DNA of 64,000 bases from Clostridia bacterium (GTDB taxonomy: Bacteria > Bacillota > Clostridia > Christensenellales > Borkfalkiaceae): positions 9,987 to 73,986 of the forward strand of contig CAAGME010000010.1 in the NCBI GenBank assembly GCA_900770945.1, written 5' to 3'. The translations under genes were made by a program, and so were the position numbers. How positions within the stretch are numbered: the stretch's first letter is position 1; each line of letters begins with the position of its first letter. Below, piece by piece: positions 42,258 through 51,755 of the stretch. Under the pieces are notes generated by a model. The model saw nothing but the letters and a program-made list of their open reading frames with translations. It was not told the origin of the DNA and made no database searches.

Positions 42258-43499
42258 TTATTTTACAAGCACCTTTTTGAGGTGAGCAAAACGGGGCAAA
42301 CCGTCCTCTAAGGGAGCTTTGCAGTCGCCTTGAATGAGCGGGAGCGCGTATTTTACGAATTCGTCGGAAACGTAAGTTCCGTCGTTTGTTATCCATTCGA
42401 GAGGAACGCGTTTTTCGGTGTTGGCGGCAAGTTCGAGCGGCATAAGCTTAAATTTGCACTTATACGTTTCTCCCTCGGCTCTTTCGTAAATTACCATTTT
42501 ATCGGTAACGCCTCTGACCGCCGCCTTAACGGCTTCTCTACCGGCGCGGAAAGTTTCTTCGACGTCTACCTTGGAAGCGAGGTGCGCGCCGCATCTTTGC
42601 ATGAGCGAAAGTTCGATTCCGCGGGTTTTAAAGCCGGTTTTTTCTTTGATGAGATTTGCAAGAGTTGTAGCTACGCCGCCGAGCTGAGCGTGACCGAAGC
42701 TATCCCTTGCGCCTTCGGAAACAAGTTCGCAAATGAGCTTGCCTTTCTTGTCGTGTATACCCTCGGAAACAACGGCTATGCACTTGTTGTTGTTTTTTGC
42801 GCATACTTTTTTAACGTCTTCGACGAACTTATCGACGTCGAAATCGACTTCCGGCAAGTAGATAAGGTCTGCACCGAGTCCTTTGTAGCCCGCAAGAGCG
42901 GCGGAAGCGGTAAGCCAGCCGGCGTTTCTGCCCATAGCTTCGATTATACAAACCATAGGCGTGTCGTAAACCTTAGCGTCAAGGTTGACTTCCATAATTG
43001 TTGTCGCTATGTATTTTGCCGCGGAAGCGTAGCCCGGGCAATGGTCGGTGCCGTAAAGGTCGTTATCGATGGTCTTGGGAACGCCGATTACGTTGCAGTC
43101 CCAGCCGGACTTCTGCATGTATTTTGAAATTTTGTTGCAGGTATCCATACTGTCGTTGCCGCCGTTATAGAAGAAGTAACGAACGTTATATTTTTTGAAT
43201 ACTTCGACAATGCGCTTATAGTCGGTGTCGTCTACCGAAGCGTCTTTGAGTTTGTATCTCACCGAACCGAGCGCCGAGGACGGGGTGTTCTTTAAAAGAA
43301 GAAGTTCCTTCATATCCTCTTTGGACATGTCGTAAAATTTTTCGTTGAGAACGCCTTTGATGCCGTTAGCCGCGCCGTAAACAGCGGTGATGTTCTTCTG
43401 CGCGAGGGCTTCGATAAACACGCCCGCCGCGGAAGCGTTGATGACGGAAGTAGGTCCGCCGGACTGCGCAAACATACATGCGCCCACTAAGTTTTTCAT
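42258..43499 (-). CDS. pfp: Pyrophosphate-dependent phosphofructokinase
   Basis: A 413-residue phosphofructokinase that converts fructose 6-phosphate to the 1,6-bisphosphate. The donor site reads GGNDS and PKTIDND: Asp in the first and Lys in the second are the residues known to favour pyrophosphate over ATP. MGRNAGWLTA and the substrate-binding MQRCGAHLASKVD segment follow. The ribosome site is AGGAGG. It is encoded next to an ATP-type enzyme, allowing reversible flux with PPi. Confidence 0.92.
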   Translation of the reverse strand: MKNLVGACMFAQSGGPTSVINASAAGVFIEALAQKNITAVYGAANGIKGVLNEKFYDMSKEDMKELLLLKNTPSSALGSVRYKLKDASVDDTDYKRIVEVFKKYNVRYFFYNGGNDSMDTCNKISKYMQKSGWDCNVIGVPKTIDNDLYGTDHCPGYASAAKYIATTIMEVNLDAKVYDTPMVCIIEAMGRNAGWLTASAALAGYKGLGADLIYLPEVDFDVDKFVEDVKKVCAKNNNKCIAVVSEGIHDKKGKLICELVSEGARDSFGHAQLGGVATTLANLIKEKTGFKTRGIELSLMQRCGAHLASKVDVEETFRAGREAVKAAVRGVTDKMVIYERAEGETYKCKFKLMPLELAANTEKRVPLEWITNDGTYVSDEFVKYALPLIQGDCKAPLEDGLPRFAHLKKVLVK

Positions 43500-43603
43500 A
43501 TTCTTAAACCTCCTAAATATGCGAATAATTAAGTTATAGGCAAGCTTTCATCTTGCGTATAAGATTTTTATACCGTATCCGCACGATAAAAGCAACCCGC
43601 AAA

Positions 43604-44569
43604 TTACAAACCGAGAATGCCTGCCATTCTGTAAAGCTTGGTGTCGAACGAACGCGGCAAAGCAAGAGCTTCCGAGATGTTGTAATCGACGATTTTGTTG
43701 TCCTTTATACCGATAACGCGGTTATGCGCGTTAACAAGAATAAGTTCGATTGCCCTTTCAGCCATTTTGGTGGCGAGAAGTCTGTCGTACATAACGGGCG
43801 AGCCGCCGCGCTGAATGTGACCGAGGGTCGTGGTCGTTATCTTAACGCCCGTCTTTTCGGTGATAGCCGCGCAGATAGCGTCCTTATCGCCCGCGCCTTC
43901 GGCAAAGACTATCATGTTGGAGGTCTTGCCTCTTTCGCGGCTCTTTTTGAGCGAATCGGCGATAGCGTCTATATCGTAGGGAACTTCCGGCACGAGGATA
44001 TGTTCCGCGCCGCCGCAAACGCCCGCGTACAAAGCTATATCGCCGCAACGGCGACCCATAACTTCAAGAAGCGAGCAACGGTCGTGCGAACCCATAGTGT
44101 CTCTCAGATTGTTGATAGCCCAAAGAACGGTGTCTACCGCGGTGAAAAACCCGAGCGTATAATCGGTGTAAGCTAAGTCGTTATCGATTGTACCGGGGAT
44201 ACCGATGACGTTTATGTCGAAGTTATCGCTCATATCCTTGCCGCCGCGGAATGTTCCGTCGCCGCCGATTGCGATAACGTTTTTTATACCGCGTTTTTCA
44301 AGGTTGGCAACGGCTTTGCCTATACCCTCGATAGTTTTGAAGTCGGCGCAACGAGCGGTTTTTAAAACCGTGCCTCCGCGCTGAATTATATCGGAAACGG
44401 AACGGGAATTCAAAAGCTCGATATCGTCGTCGATAAGCCCTTGATAGCCGCGGTGAGAACCGTAGATTTCTATTCCGTTGTAAAGTCCTAAACGAACGAC
44501 CGCGCGAAGACACGCGTTCATGCCGGGGGCGTCGCCGCCGCTCGTTAAAACAACTACTTTTTTGTCCAT
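43604..44569 (-). CDS. pfkA: ATP-dependent 6-phosphofructokinase
   Basis: A 321-residue enzyme from the ATG at 44569, with AAGGAG 10 bases upstream (an in-frame ATG at 44599 would lie before that site). The motifs VLTSGGDAPGMNACLRA, IGGDGTFRGG and GIPGTIDNDL are the ATP-type versions. LGHIQRGGSPVMYDR is the effector/substrate region. It follows dnaE, as in many Bacillota. It commits glucose to glycolysis. Confidence 0.96.
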   Translation of the reverse strand: MDKKVVVLTSGGDAPGMNACLRAVVRLGLYNGIEIYGSHRGYQGLIDDDIELLNSRSVSDIIQRGGTVLKTARCADFKTIEGIGKAVANLEKRGIKNVIAIGGDGTFRGGKDMSDNFDINVIGIPGTIDNDLAYTDYTLGFFTAVDTVLWAINNLRDTMGSHDRCSLLEVMGRRCGDIALYAGVCGGAEHILVPEVPYDIDAIADSLKKSRERGKTSNMIVFAEGAGDKDAICAAITEKTGVKITTTTLGHIQRGGSPVMYDRLLATKMAERAIELILVNAHNRVIGIKDNKIVDYNISEALALPRSFDTKLYRMAGILGL

Positions 44570-44610
44570 AAGCGTATACTCCTTATATAGAGATTGCATT
44601 GTTTATCCGT

Positions 44611-44630
44611 AGGGATTTAACCTTATCCCT
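44611..44630. repeat. AGGGAT hairpin box
   Basis: AGGGATTTAACCTTATCCCT, an inverted-repeat box of the same kind as 8689, 10143 and 63871, preceded by a second related piece AGATTGCATTGTTTATCC (44591-44608). It lies between dnaE and pfkA. Confidence 0.5.
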
Positions 44631-44678
44631 AATTTTTAAATCAAAGAAGATTATACCAAAACGCGCCGAAAATAGCTA

Positions 44679-47600
44679 CTAAATTAAAGCGTATTTTATA
44701 TTTTTTTCGTCTACTAATCCCGCAAGTTCGTAGAAAAGCCCCTTGCAATTGCGCGCGCCCTGCCTTAAAACGTAGTTCTTGCCGTCGATTTTGAGATAAG
44801 TTATCATGTTGCCGGGATACTGTTCGACAGTGTCGATGATTTCGTCTTTAAGCTTGGCGTCGTCGCCGTTTAAGACTATGCAAAGATATTCCTTGGGCGT
44901 TTTTACTTTTTCGGCGGTCGTCGGCGCGGCGGGCGTTTTTTCCTCTTCGCCGCTTCCGTCGTCGAAAATCTTTATTTTGTCGAGCGCGATTGCGGGTTTT
45001 TCGCCGTCGCGGAGCTGAAGCCGCCCGGATATTTCGACGATGGATTCTATTTCGAGCTTATCCTTGTACCTGTCGTAAACCTTGGGAAACAGCACTACTT
45101 CTATGCCGCCGTACACGTCCTCGACGGTGATGAATGCCATGTTCGCGCCGTTTTTGGTAATTTTTTTGTTGATTGCCGTAATCATACCGCCCATCGTGAC
45201 GAAAGTTCCGTCCTCTAAGTCCGGGTAAGTGCGGTTGCCCTCTTCGTCCTCCTCGTATTCCGCAAGGGAAAGGCAAGAAAAAGAGAATTTATGGAATTTT
45301 TCCATATAATTTTCAAGCGGATGACCGGATATATAAACGCCCAAAACTTCCTTTTCCTTGGAGAGTTTTGTTTTTGTGTCGAATTCCGGAATCCTCGGAT
45401 AATCAACATGGAGAGGGGTTTCTTCTAAAACCGTGCCGAAAAGGCTTATCTGGCAGCTTTCCTTTTGCTTGGCTATACCCGCCGCCATATCTATGAGTTC
45501 TCCGCACACTTCCACAAGCACCGCTCTCGATACGCCGAATCGGTCGAAAGCTCCCGCAAGGATTAAGTTTTCGACAAGACGGCGGTTAAGCGCGTGAATA
45601 TCGCTTCTGGCGATAAAGTCTTCAAAAGATGTAAATTCACCGTTCTTTTCGCGCTCTTCGATTATCGATTCGATTGCGGCATGTCCTACGCCCTTGATGG
45701 CGACAAGCCCTATTCTGACGCAATAATTTTCGACCGAAAAGAACTGTTTGCTCTTGTTTATGTCGGGCGGCAAAACCTTGATGTCACGCTCTTTTAAGTA
45801 CATAACGTACTTGGTGATTTCGACGATGTTGTTTATACGGTTATTTAAAACCGCGGCAAGGAATTCCTGCGGGTATAAAGCTTTAAGGTACGCCGTCTGA
45901 TACGCGAGAACGGCGTACGCCGCCGCGTGCGACTTGTTGAACGCGTACTTTGCAAAGTCCGCCATTTCGTCGAATATGTCCGCCGCAACTTCCTCGGGAA
46001 CGCCTCTTGCAAGCGCGCCCTCGATAAGCACGTTGCCCTTTTCGTCCTTGTCACCGTAAATGAATTTCAGCCTTTGCCTCTTCATTTCTTCTACGTTCTT
46101 TTTACCCATCGCGCGGCGGATAATGTCCGCTTGCCCGAGCGAAAAGCCCGCGAGCTTCTGGACGATACCCATAACCTGTTCCTGGTAAATAATCGTTCCG
46201 TAAGTAACGTTTAAAAGCGATTCGAGAAGCGGGTGTTTGTACTTAATGTGTTCGGGGTCGTTCTTGTTTGCGATATATTGCGGGATTGCCTTCATAGGAC
46301 CCGGGCGGAAAAGCGAAATGCCTGCGATGATATCTTCGAGATTGCCCGGCTTAAGCTCGCGCATAAACCTCTTCATGCCGCCCGATTCAAGCTGGAACAC
46401 CGCGCCCGTATCCCCGCTGCCGATAAGGTCGAAAGCAACCTTTTCCGAATAACCTATTTCAAGGAAGTCTATCTTTACGCCGTGTTGTTCGTAAATATAG
46501 TCGACGGCTTTTTTAACGTCGGTAAGCGTTATGAGCGCGAGGAAGTCCATCTTCAACATGCCGAGCTGTTCTATCTCTTTCATGTTGAACTGCGTTACGA
46601 CGTCTTCGTTGACGAGAGCGACCGGCACGTTGTCGCGAATAACCTTGCCGCAAATAACAACGCCCGCGGCGTGCTTGGAAAGGTTCCTCGGCATGCCCTC
46701 TAATTTCATTGCGATGTCTATAACTCTGCGAAGCGTTTCGTCCGTGTCGTAAATGTCTTTTAATTCCCTTACGCCGACGTTTACGCCGTCCTTGTTGTTT
46801 TGTAATCCTAAGCTTTGCGCAATCGTGGTGCCGAATTCTATGAGCTTGGTGATTTTGTTTACGTCGTTGAAAGGCACTTTGAAAACACGCGCAACGTCCT
46901 TTATTGCCGCTTTTGACGCCATCGTACCGAACGTGACTATTTGAGAAACGTTGTTATAGCCGTACTTTCCGCGAACGTATTCGATTACTTCCTGTCTTCT
47001 TTCCGTGCAGAAGTCAACGTCGAAGTCGGGCATCGAAACCCTTTCGCGGTTCAAAAATCTTTCGAAAAGCAAGTCGTATTGAAGCGGCTCGACGTCGGTT
47101 ATACCCATAGAGTAAGCGATGATACTGCTTACGCCGCTGCCTCGCCCCGCGCCGACCGGTATGCCGTGTTCCTTTGCCCAGTTGATATAGTCCCAGACGA
47201 TAAGGTAATATTCGAGATACCCCATGTCGGCTATCGTGCCGAGTTCGTAATCGAATCTTTCCTGAATTTCCTTGGTGATAACCTTATATTTTTTGTTCAT
47301 ACCCTTGACGGCTATGTCTTTTAAGTATTCGTACGCCGTCTGCCCGTTGTCGGGGATATAACCCGGGGTAAGCGACTTATCGCGGACAGGTTCGCACTTG
47401 TCGTTTAAGTCGAACACCGATTCCGTAACTTTGTCGGCGATAACGCGCGTGTTGGTTACGGCTTCCGGAACGTAAGAGAAAAGTTCAGCCATTTCGTCGC
47501 CGCTCTTTAAGTAAAACTCGTCCGTTTCAAACCTCATACGCGTAGGGTCGTCAAACGTGCGCTTGGTGTTTATGCAAAGCATAACCTCCTGAATAAGCGC

Positions 47601-48230
47601 GTCTTCCCTCTTTAAGTAATGCACGTCGTTGGTCGCTACGAGCTGAATGTCAAGTTCGCGCGCAAGCTTAATGAGCAGCGGATTGACTTCTTTCTGCTCC
47701 TTTATTCCGTGGTCTTGTAATTCTATATAGTAATCTTCGCCGAACGCCTCTTTCATCATCGCGGCGTGCTTTTTTGCGCCCTCGTAGTCGCCCGCAAGCA
47801 AAAGTCGGGGCAGTCTGCCCGCAAGGCATGCGGACAAACAAATCAAGCCCTCGGTATGCTTTAAAAGCGTTTTATAGTCGCAACGCGGCTTGGAATAAAA
47901 CCCGTCCACGTAAGCGACGGAATCGAGATAAATAAGGTTTTTGTACCCCGTCTTGTTTTTACACAGAAGTATAAGGTGTTCGGTCTTGGACTTGGGCGTT
48001 TTGTCCGCCATGTCGTCCGTCATGTAAAGTTCGCAACCGATGATCGCCTTCATTCCGTTCTTTTTTGCGTTTTCGGCAAATTGGAGCGTAGCGAACATGT
48101 TTCCATGGTCGGTTATCGCGCAGGCGGTTTGCCCTAATTCCTTACAGCGCGCAAACAAACTCTTAACCCTCGTTGCGCCGTCGAGAATTGAATATTCGGT
48201 GTGTAAATGTAAATGAACAAAGTCCTGCAT
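44679..48230 (-). CDS. dnaE: DNA polymerase III alpha subunit
   Basis: A 1183-residue replicative polymerase of the DnaE type. It begins with a PHP domain (VHLHLHTEYSILDGATRV). The catalytic core has GAGRGSGVSSIIAYSMGIT and the PDFDVDF acidic motif, followed by the helix-hairpin-helix KGVGHAAIESI. A C-terminal OB fold (TMGGMITAINKKITKNGANM) completes it. The ribosome site is GGGGC. It precedes pfkA in the same direction. Confidence 0.97.
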   Translation of the reverse strand: MQDFVHLHLHTEYSILDGATRVKSLFARCKELGQTACAITDHGNMFATLQFAENAKKNGMKAIIGCELYMTDDMADKTPKSKTEHLILLCKNKTGYKNLIYLDSVAYVDGFYSKPRCDYKTLLKHTEGLICLSACLAGRLPRLLLAGDYEGAKKHAAMMKEAFGEDYYIELQDHGIKEQKEVNPLLIKLARELDIQLVATNDVHYLKREDALIQEVMLCINTKRTFDDPTRMRFETDEFYLKSGDEMAELFSYVPEAVTNTRVIADKVTESVFDLNDKCEPVRDKSLTPGYIPDNGQTAYEYLKDIAVKGMNKKYKVITKEIQERFDYELGTIADMGYLEYYLIVWDYINWAKEHGIPVGAGRGSGVSSIIAYSMGITDVEPLQYDLLFERFLNRERVSMPDFDVDFCTERRQEVIEYVRGKYGYNNVSQIVTFGTMASKAAIKDVARVFKVPFNDVNKITKLIEFGTTIAQSLGLQNNKDGVNVGVRELKDIYDTDETLRRVIDIAMKLEGMPRNLSKHAAGVVICGKVIRDNVPVALVNEDVVTQFNMKEIEQLGMLKMDFLALITLTDVKKAVDYIYEQHGVKIDFLEIGYSEKVAFDLIGSGDTGAVFQLESGGMKRFMRELKPGNLEDIIAGISLFRPGPMKAIPQYIANKNDPEHIKYKHPLLESLLNVTYGTIIYQEQVMGIVQKLAGFSLGQADIIRRAMGKKNVEEMKRQRLKFIYGDKDEKGNVLIEGALARGVPEEVAADIFDEMADFAKYAFNKSHAAAYAVLAYQTAYLKALYPQEFLAAVLNNRINNIVEITKYVMYLKERDIKVLPPDINKSKQFFSVENYCVRIGLVAIKGVGHAAIESIIEEREKNGEFTSFEDFIARSDIHALNRRLVENLILAGAFDRFGVSRAVLVEVCGELIDMAAGIAKQKESCQISLFGTVLEETPLHVDYPRIPEFDTKTKLSKEKEVLGVYISGHPLENYMEKFHKFSFSCLSLAEYEEDEEGNRTYPDLEDGTFVTMGGMITAINKKITKNGANMAFITVEDVYGGIEVVLFPKVYDRYKDKLEIESIVEISGRLQLRDGEKPAIALDKIKIFDDGSGEEEKTPAAPTTAEKVKTPKEYLCIVLNGDDAKLKDEIIDTVEQYPGNMITYLKIDGKNYVLRQGARNCKGLFYELAGLVDEKNIKYALI

Positions 48231-48289
48231 TATTGCCCCTTTTTAACTTTTTCTGTGTGACTATTCATATGGTTTTTAAAAAAAACCGT

Positions 48290-48306
48290 CTATAAGTCGA
48301 TTATCG
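48290..48306 (-). repeat. Dispersed motif CGATAATCGACTTATAG, copy 8
   Basis: Exact copy 7 bases after the hemW stop, framed by CCG/CGG and followed by eight T, so it probably works as a short terminator before dnaE. Confidence 0.85.
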
Positions 48307-48312
48307 GATATT

Positions 48313-49422
48313 TTAAGAAATTATATCGACGATTATTCCGTTCTGAACGTAAAGATATTCGTCTTTGATTTTCACCCTCGTTTCGTCTTTTATCAAGTAC
48401 CTGTCCGCGCGCTTTAAGCCGCTTGAAAAGTCTTTTAAAAAGTCGGAGCCGAACGCCGAAGAGTATTCTTTGAGTATTATTCCGCGCTCGGTTCTTAGTG
48501 CGAGCATTACGAATTCCTCTTTCGCGTCCTCGCCTTCTATCTTTTCGGAATACACTTCCGCATACTTTCCGCTAAGCAAGCAATGAACGTATTCGTCTAT
48601 GCTTTCGGTGTTTGTGAACCGCCTGCCCGCGATAAAAGAAGATGCCGCAACGCCTAAGCCTATGTATTCGCCCCGCCGCCAGTAGTTGGAGTTGTGTTTT
48701 GACTCGTGACCCGGCAGAGCAAAGTTTGAAACTTCATACCTTAAAAAGCCTTTTTCTTTTAAGTAAGCGCGCGCCTTGTCATACTCGTCCGCAACGGAGT
48801 CTGCGTCGGGCAAATCGCCGTTTAGGTACCGCGAATACATCGGCGTACCCTCTTCCGGCGTTAAAGCGTACATCGAGATGTGCTTTGAGCCGCATTCTAC
48901 GGCTAAGTCAATCGTGTCTGAAATCGACTGCATGCTTTGGTCGGGCAATCCTATCATAACGTCGGTAGAAAGCTCGTAGCCACTTAAAATTTCAGTCGCG
49001 GCAATGTAGTCGGCTTTGGTGTGAATACGAGCAATATCGTGCAAAATTTTATCGGAAGAAGATTGTAACCCCACGCTGAAGCGGTTTATACCCGCTTCCT
49101 TGTAAACGTGAAGTTTGCTCCTGTCTATCGTACCCGGGTTGACTTCGAGCGTTATCTCGGGATTTTCGGCAAGGTCGAATTCCTTTTTTATGAGCCGCAT
49201 GCACCCTAAAATATACTTAGGGTCAACGTATGACGGCGTCCCCCCGCCGAAGTACACGGTGTCGAATTTTTTTCCTTTCAGCTCGCTTGCGCGCGAATGC
49301 ATTTCCTTGTAAAGGCACGCAAAATACGCTTCGGCTTTACCGATTTCACGAGGGTAGGAAGCGAAGTCGCAATAAGAGCATTTTTGTTTACAAAACGGTA
49401 TGTGAATATAAATTCCCGGCAT
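48313..49422 (-). CDS. hemW: HemW-like radical SAM heme chaperone
   Basis: A 369-residue radical SAM protein with the CKQKCSYC cluster motif after PGIYIHIPF. FGGGTPSYVD and EVNPGTIDRSKL are typical of HemW, formerly called oxygen-independent coproporphyrinogen oxidase-like. It follows lepA as in most Bacillota. The ATG at 49422 has no ribosome site; a TTG at 49431 is an alternative. A TTGAAAGT repeat begins within 15 bases upstream and may have displaced the native leader. Confidence 0.9.
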   Translation of the reverse strand: MPGIYIHIPFCKQKCSYCDFASYPREIGKAEAYFACLYKEMHSRASELKGKKFDTVYFGGGTPSYVDPKYILGCMRLIKKEFDLAENPEITLEVNPGTIDRSKLHVYKEAGINRFSVGLQSSSDKILHDIARIHTKADYIAATEILSGYELSTDVMIGLPDQSMQSISDTIDLAVECGSKHISMYALTPEEGTPMYSRYLNGDLPDADSVADEYDKARAYLKEKGFLRYEVSNFALPGHESKHNSNYWRRGEYIGLGVAASSFIAGRRFTNTESIDEYVHCLLSGKYAEVYSEKIEGEDAKEEFVMLALRTERGIILKEYSSAFGSDFLKDFSSGLKRADRYLIKDETRVKIKDEYLYVQNGIIVDIIS

Positions 49423-49431
49423 AATAATCAA

Positions 49432-49627
49432 ATTGAAAGTTTAAAGTTGAAAATTGAAAGCTAAACAAATTGAAAATCGAGAGTTGAAAATTGAAAGTTG
49501 CGGACGAATAAATATTAAAAATAATTCGCATATCCGCATTAACTTTCACCTTTTAACTTCCATCTTTCAACTTATACGCGGCAAGGTTGTGTGCTTGATT
49601 GAAAACCTTCTAAACTATCCTAAAAAC
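49432..49627. repeat. TTGAAAGT-type inverted-repeat element between hemW and lepA
   Basis: Tandem variants of TTGAAAGT/TTGAAAATT (49436-49500) lead into GTTGCGGACGAAT. They are mirrored by ATTCGCATATCCGC and ACTTTCACCTTTTAACTTCC (about 49525-49572), giving an imperfect palindrome. The first half closely matches 11580-11620. No gene is present. Confidence 0.65.
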
Positions 49628-49759
49628 GATTTGAGCGCGGAGAGTGGTGCATAGACGGGCAACAGGGCGACGAATGCCGACGGGCGCGTACTTTACCGTA
49701 CGTAACCGAGGCTGAGGAGACACGTAGCCCGTATATGCGCCGCTATACGCGCTCAAATC
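49628..49759 (-). repeat. Variable-arm hairpin element, copy 3
   Basis: A 132-bp element bounded by the 12-bp inverted repeat GATTTGAGCGCG / CGCGCTCAAATC. The inside shares GAGAGTGGTGCA, GGCAACAGGGCGACGA, CGACGGGCGCGTACT and CGTACGTAACCGAGGC with the other copies. On the minus strand it starts inside the lepA stop codon and ends in GTTTTT, so it could act as a terminator. Confidence 0.78.
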
Positions 49760-51569
49760 ACTCCGAATCGATTTTAAGAATCGACATAAAAGCCTCCGAC
49801 GGTATCTCCACCGTACCTAAGCGGCGCATCTTCTTTTTGCCCTCTTTCTGCTTTTCGAGGAGCTTCTTCTTGCGGGTGATATCGCCGCCGTAACATTTGG
49901 CAAGAACGTCTTTTCTTAAAGCCTTTACCGTTTCGCGCGCGATTATTTTGCCGCCGATAGCCGCCTGAATGGGGATTTCGAACATCTGGCGCGGAATGAC
50001 TTCTTTAAGTTTTTCGGCAATAGCCCTGCCGCGCGCGTAAGCCTTTTCGCGGTGAACGATTATCGCAAGCGCGTCGCACGGGTCGCCGTTTAAATACATA
50101 TCGAGCTTGACAAGGTCGCTTTTTTCGTAGCCCGTGATTTCGTAGTCGAACGAAGCATAACCGCGCGTTCTCGATTTTAAGCCGTCGAAGAAGTCGAAAA
50201 TAACTTCGTTGAGCGGCAACTTGTATTGGAGCCGAACGCGCTTTGCGTCAAGGTAAGTCATATCGAGGAACACGCCGCGCTTTTCCTGACACAAATCCAT
50301 GATGGGTCCTACGTATTCGGGCGGCGTATAAATGTTTGCGTGGATAATCGGCTCTTCCATATAGTCTATGGACGAAACGTCCGGGAGCCTTGACGGATTG
50401 GAAACTTCGATAACCTCGCCGCTCATCATGTAAACTTTGTACGAAACGCTCGGCGCGGTGGTTATTATTTCGAGGTCGAACTCGCGCTCGATTCTCTGCT
50501 GAATGATTTCCATATGCAAAAGCCCCAAAAACCCGCAACGGAACCCGAACCCGAGCGCGGCGGAGTTTTCGGCTTCGAAAGTTAAGGAAGCGTCGTTTAA
50601 TTTGAGTTTTGCGATAGCGTCCTTTAAGTCGTTGAATTTACTTCCGTCAAGCGGGTAAACGCCCGAAAACACGACGGGGAGTGCCTTTTTGTAACCGGGC
50701 AAAGGCTCGGCGGCGGGGTTTTCGACAGTAGTTATCGTGTCGCCGACAGCCGTGTCCTGAACGCTTTTTATGCTTGCGGCGATATAGCCGACTTCTCCGG
50801 AAGTAAGCTCGTCCTTTGCGAGCAGTCCCGGGCTGAAAACGCCCACTTCCGTAACTTCGAACTGCTTGTCGGACATAAAGGTTTTTATTCTCATTCCCGC
50901 GCGGATACGACCTTGTTTGAGCCTTACAAAGCAGATTACGCCCTTAAAATTGTCGTAATAGGAGTCGAAAATAAGGGCTTTAAGCGGGGCTTCGTCGTCG
51001 CCCGTAGGCGCGGGCAAATGCGTTATTATCTTTTCGAGAACGTCCTCCACGTTAAGTCCGCTTTTTGCGGAAATCCTCGGCGCGTCCGAACAGTCAAGCC
51101 CTATCACCTCTTCTATCTCTGCGGCGGTGCCGTCCGCGTCGGCGGAAGCAAGGTCTATTTTGTTGATTACGGGCATAATTTCAAGGTCGTTGTCAAGGGC
51201 TAAGTATACGTTTGCAAGCGTTTGCGCCTGAACGCCCTGCGTTGCGTCGACAACCAGAATCGCGCCCTCGCACGCGGCAAGCGAACGGGAAACTTCGTAC
51301 GAAAAGTCAACGTGACCGGGGGTATCGATAAGGTTGAAAAGGTATTCCTCGCCGTTTTTTGCTTTGTAAAACATTCTTACGGGCGTGAGCTTTATGGTTA
51401 TTCCCCTTTCGCGCTCTAAATCCATGGAGTCGAGAATCTGATCCTCCATTTCCCTTTCGGAAACCTGACCCGTAAGCTCTATAAGCCTGTCCGCAAGAGT
51501 GGACTTTCCGTGGTCGATATGCGCTATTATGCAAAAATTCCTGATATTTTCTTTCTTTACTACTGCCAT
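49758..51569 (-). CDS. lepA: Elongation factor 4
   Basis: A 603-residue translational GTPase. G1 AHIDHGKSTL, G2 with RERGITIK, G3 DTPGHVDF and G4 NKIDL are present. The C-terminal domain has YGGDITRKKKLLEKQKEGKK, diagnostic of LepA. It acts on stalled or misassembling ribosomes. Its stop overlaps the arm of a repeat element. Confidence 0.97.
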   Translation of the reverse strand: MAVVKKENIRNFCIIAHIDHGKSTLADRLIELTGQVSEREMEDQILDSMDLERERGITIKLTPVRMFYKAKNGEEYLFNLIDTPGHVDFSYEVSRSLAACEGAILVVDATQGVQAQTLANVYLALDNDLEIMPVINKIDLASADADGTAAEIEEVIGLDCSDAPRISAKSGLNVEDVLEKIITHLPAPTGDDEAPLKALIFDSYYDNFKGVICFVRLKQGRIRAGMRIKTFMSDKQFEVTEVGVFSPGLLAKDELTSGEVGYIAASIKSVQDTAVGDTITTVENPAAEPLPGYKKALPVVFSGVYPLDGSKFNDLKDAIAKLKLNDASLTFEAENSAALGFGFRCGFLGLLHMEIIQQRIEREFDLEIITTAPSVSYKVYMMSGEVIEVSNPSRLPDVSSIDYMEEPIIHANIYTPPEYVGPIMDLCQEKRGVFLDMTYLDAKRVRLQYKLPLNEVIFDFFDGLKSRTRGYASFDYEITGYEKSDLVKLDMYLNGDPCDALAIIVHREKAYARGRAIAEKLKEVIPRQMFEIPIQAAIGGKIIARETVKALRKDVLAKCYGGDITRKKKLLEKQKEGKKKMRRLGTVEIPSEAFMSILKIDSE

Positions 51570-51678
51570 ATTCAGTCAAATTATCCTTTGGCGGACACTA
51601 CCCTATTATATTTATCTATTAGTATATACTATTTGTTGATTTCTCGCAAGCGTTTTTTTAATATCCGCCCGTTTAAGC

Positions 51679-51707
51679 TTGTATAAAAATTTTTTTTAGT
51701 GTAAAAT
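51679..51707 (+). promoter_or_regulatory. Probable promoter of glpQ-like gene
   Basis: TTGTAT (51679-51684), 17 bases, TAAAAT (51702-51707), about 50 bases before the gene start. AT-rich spacer with a T run. Confidence 0.55.
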
Positions 51708-51755
51708 ATCTTCGTAACAAACAAGTGACTTCAAAGCAAAAAGGAGCAAAAATAC

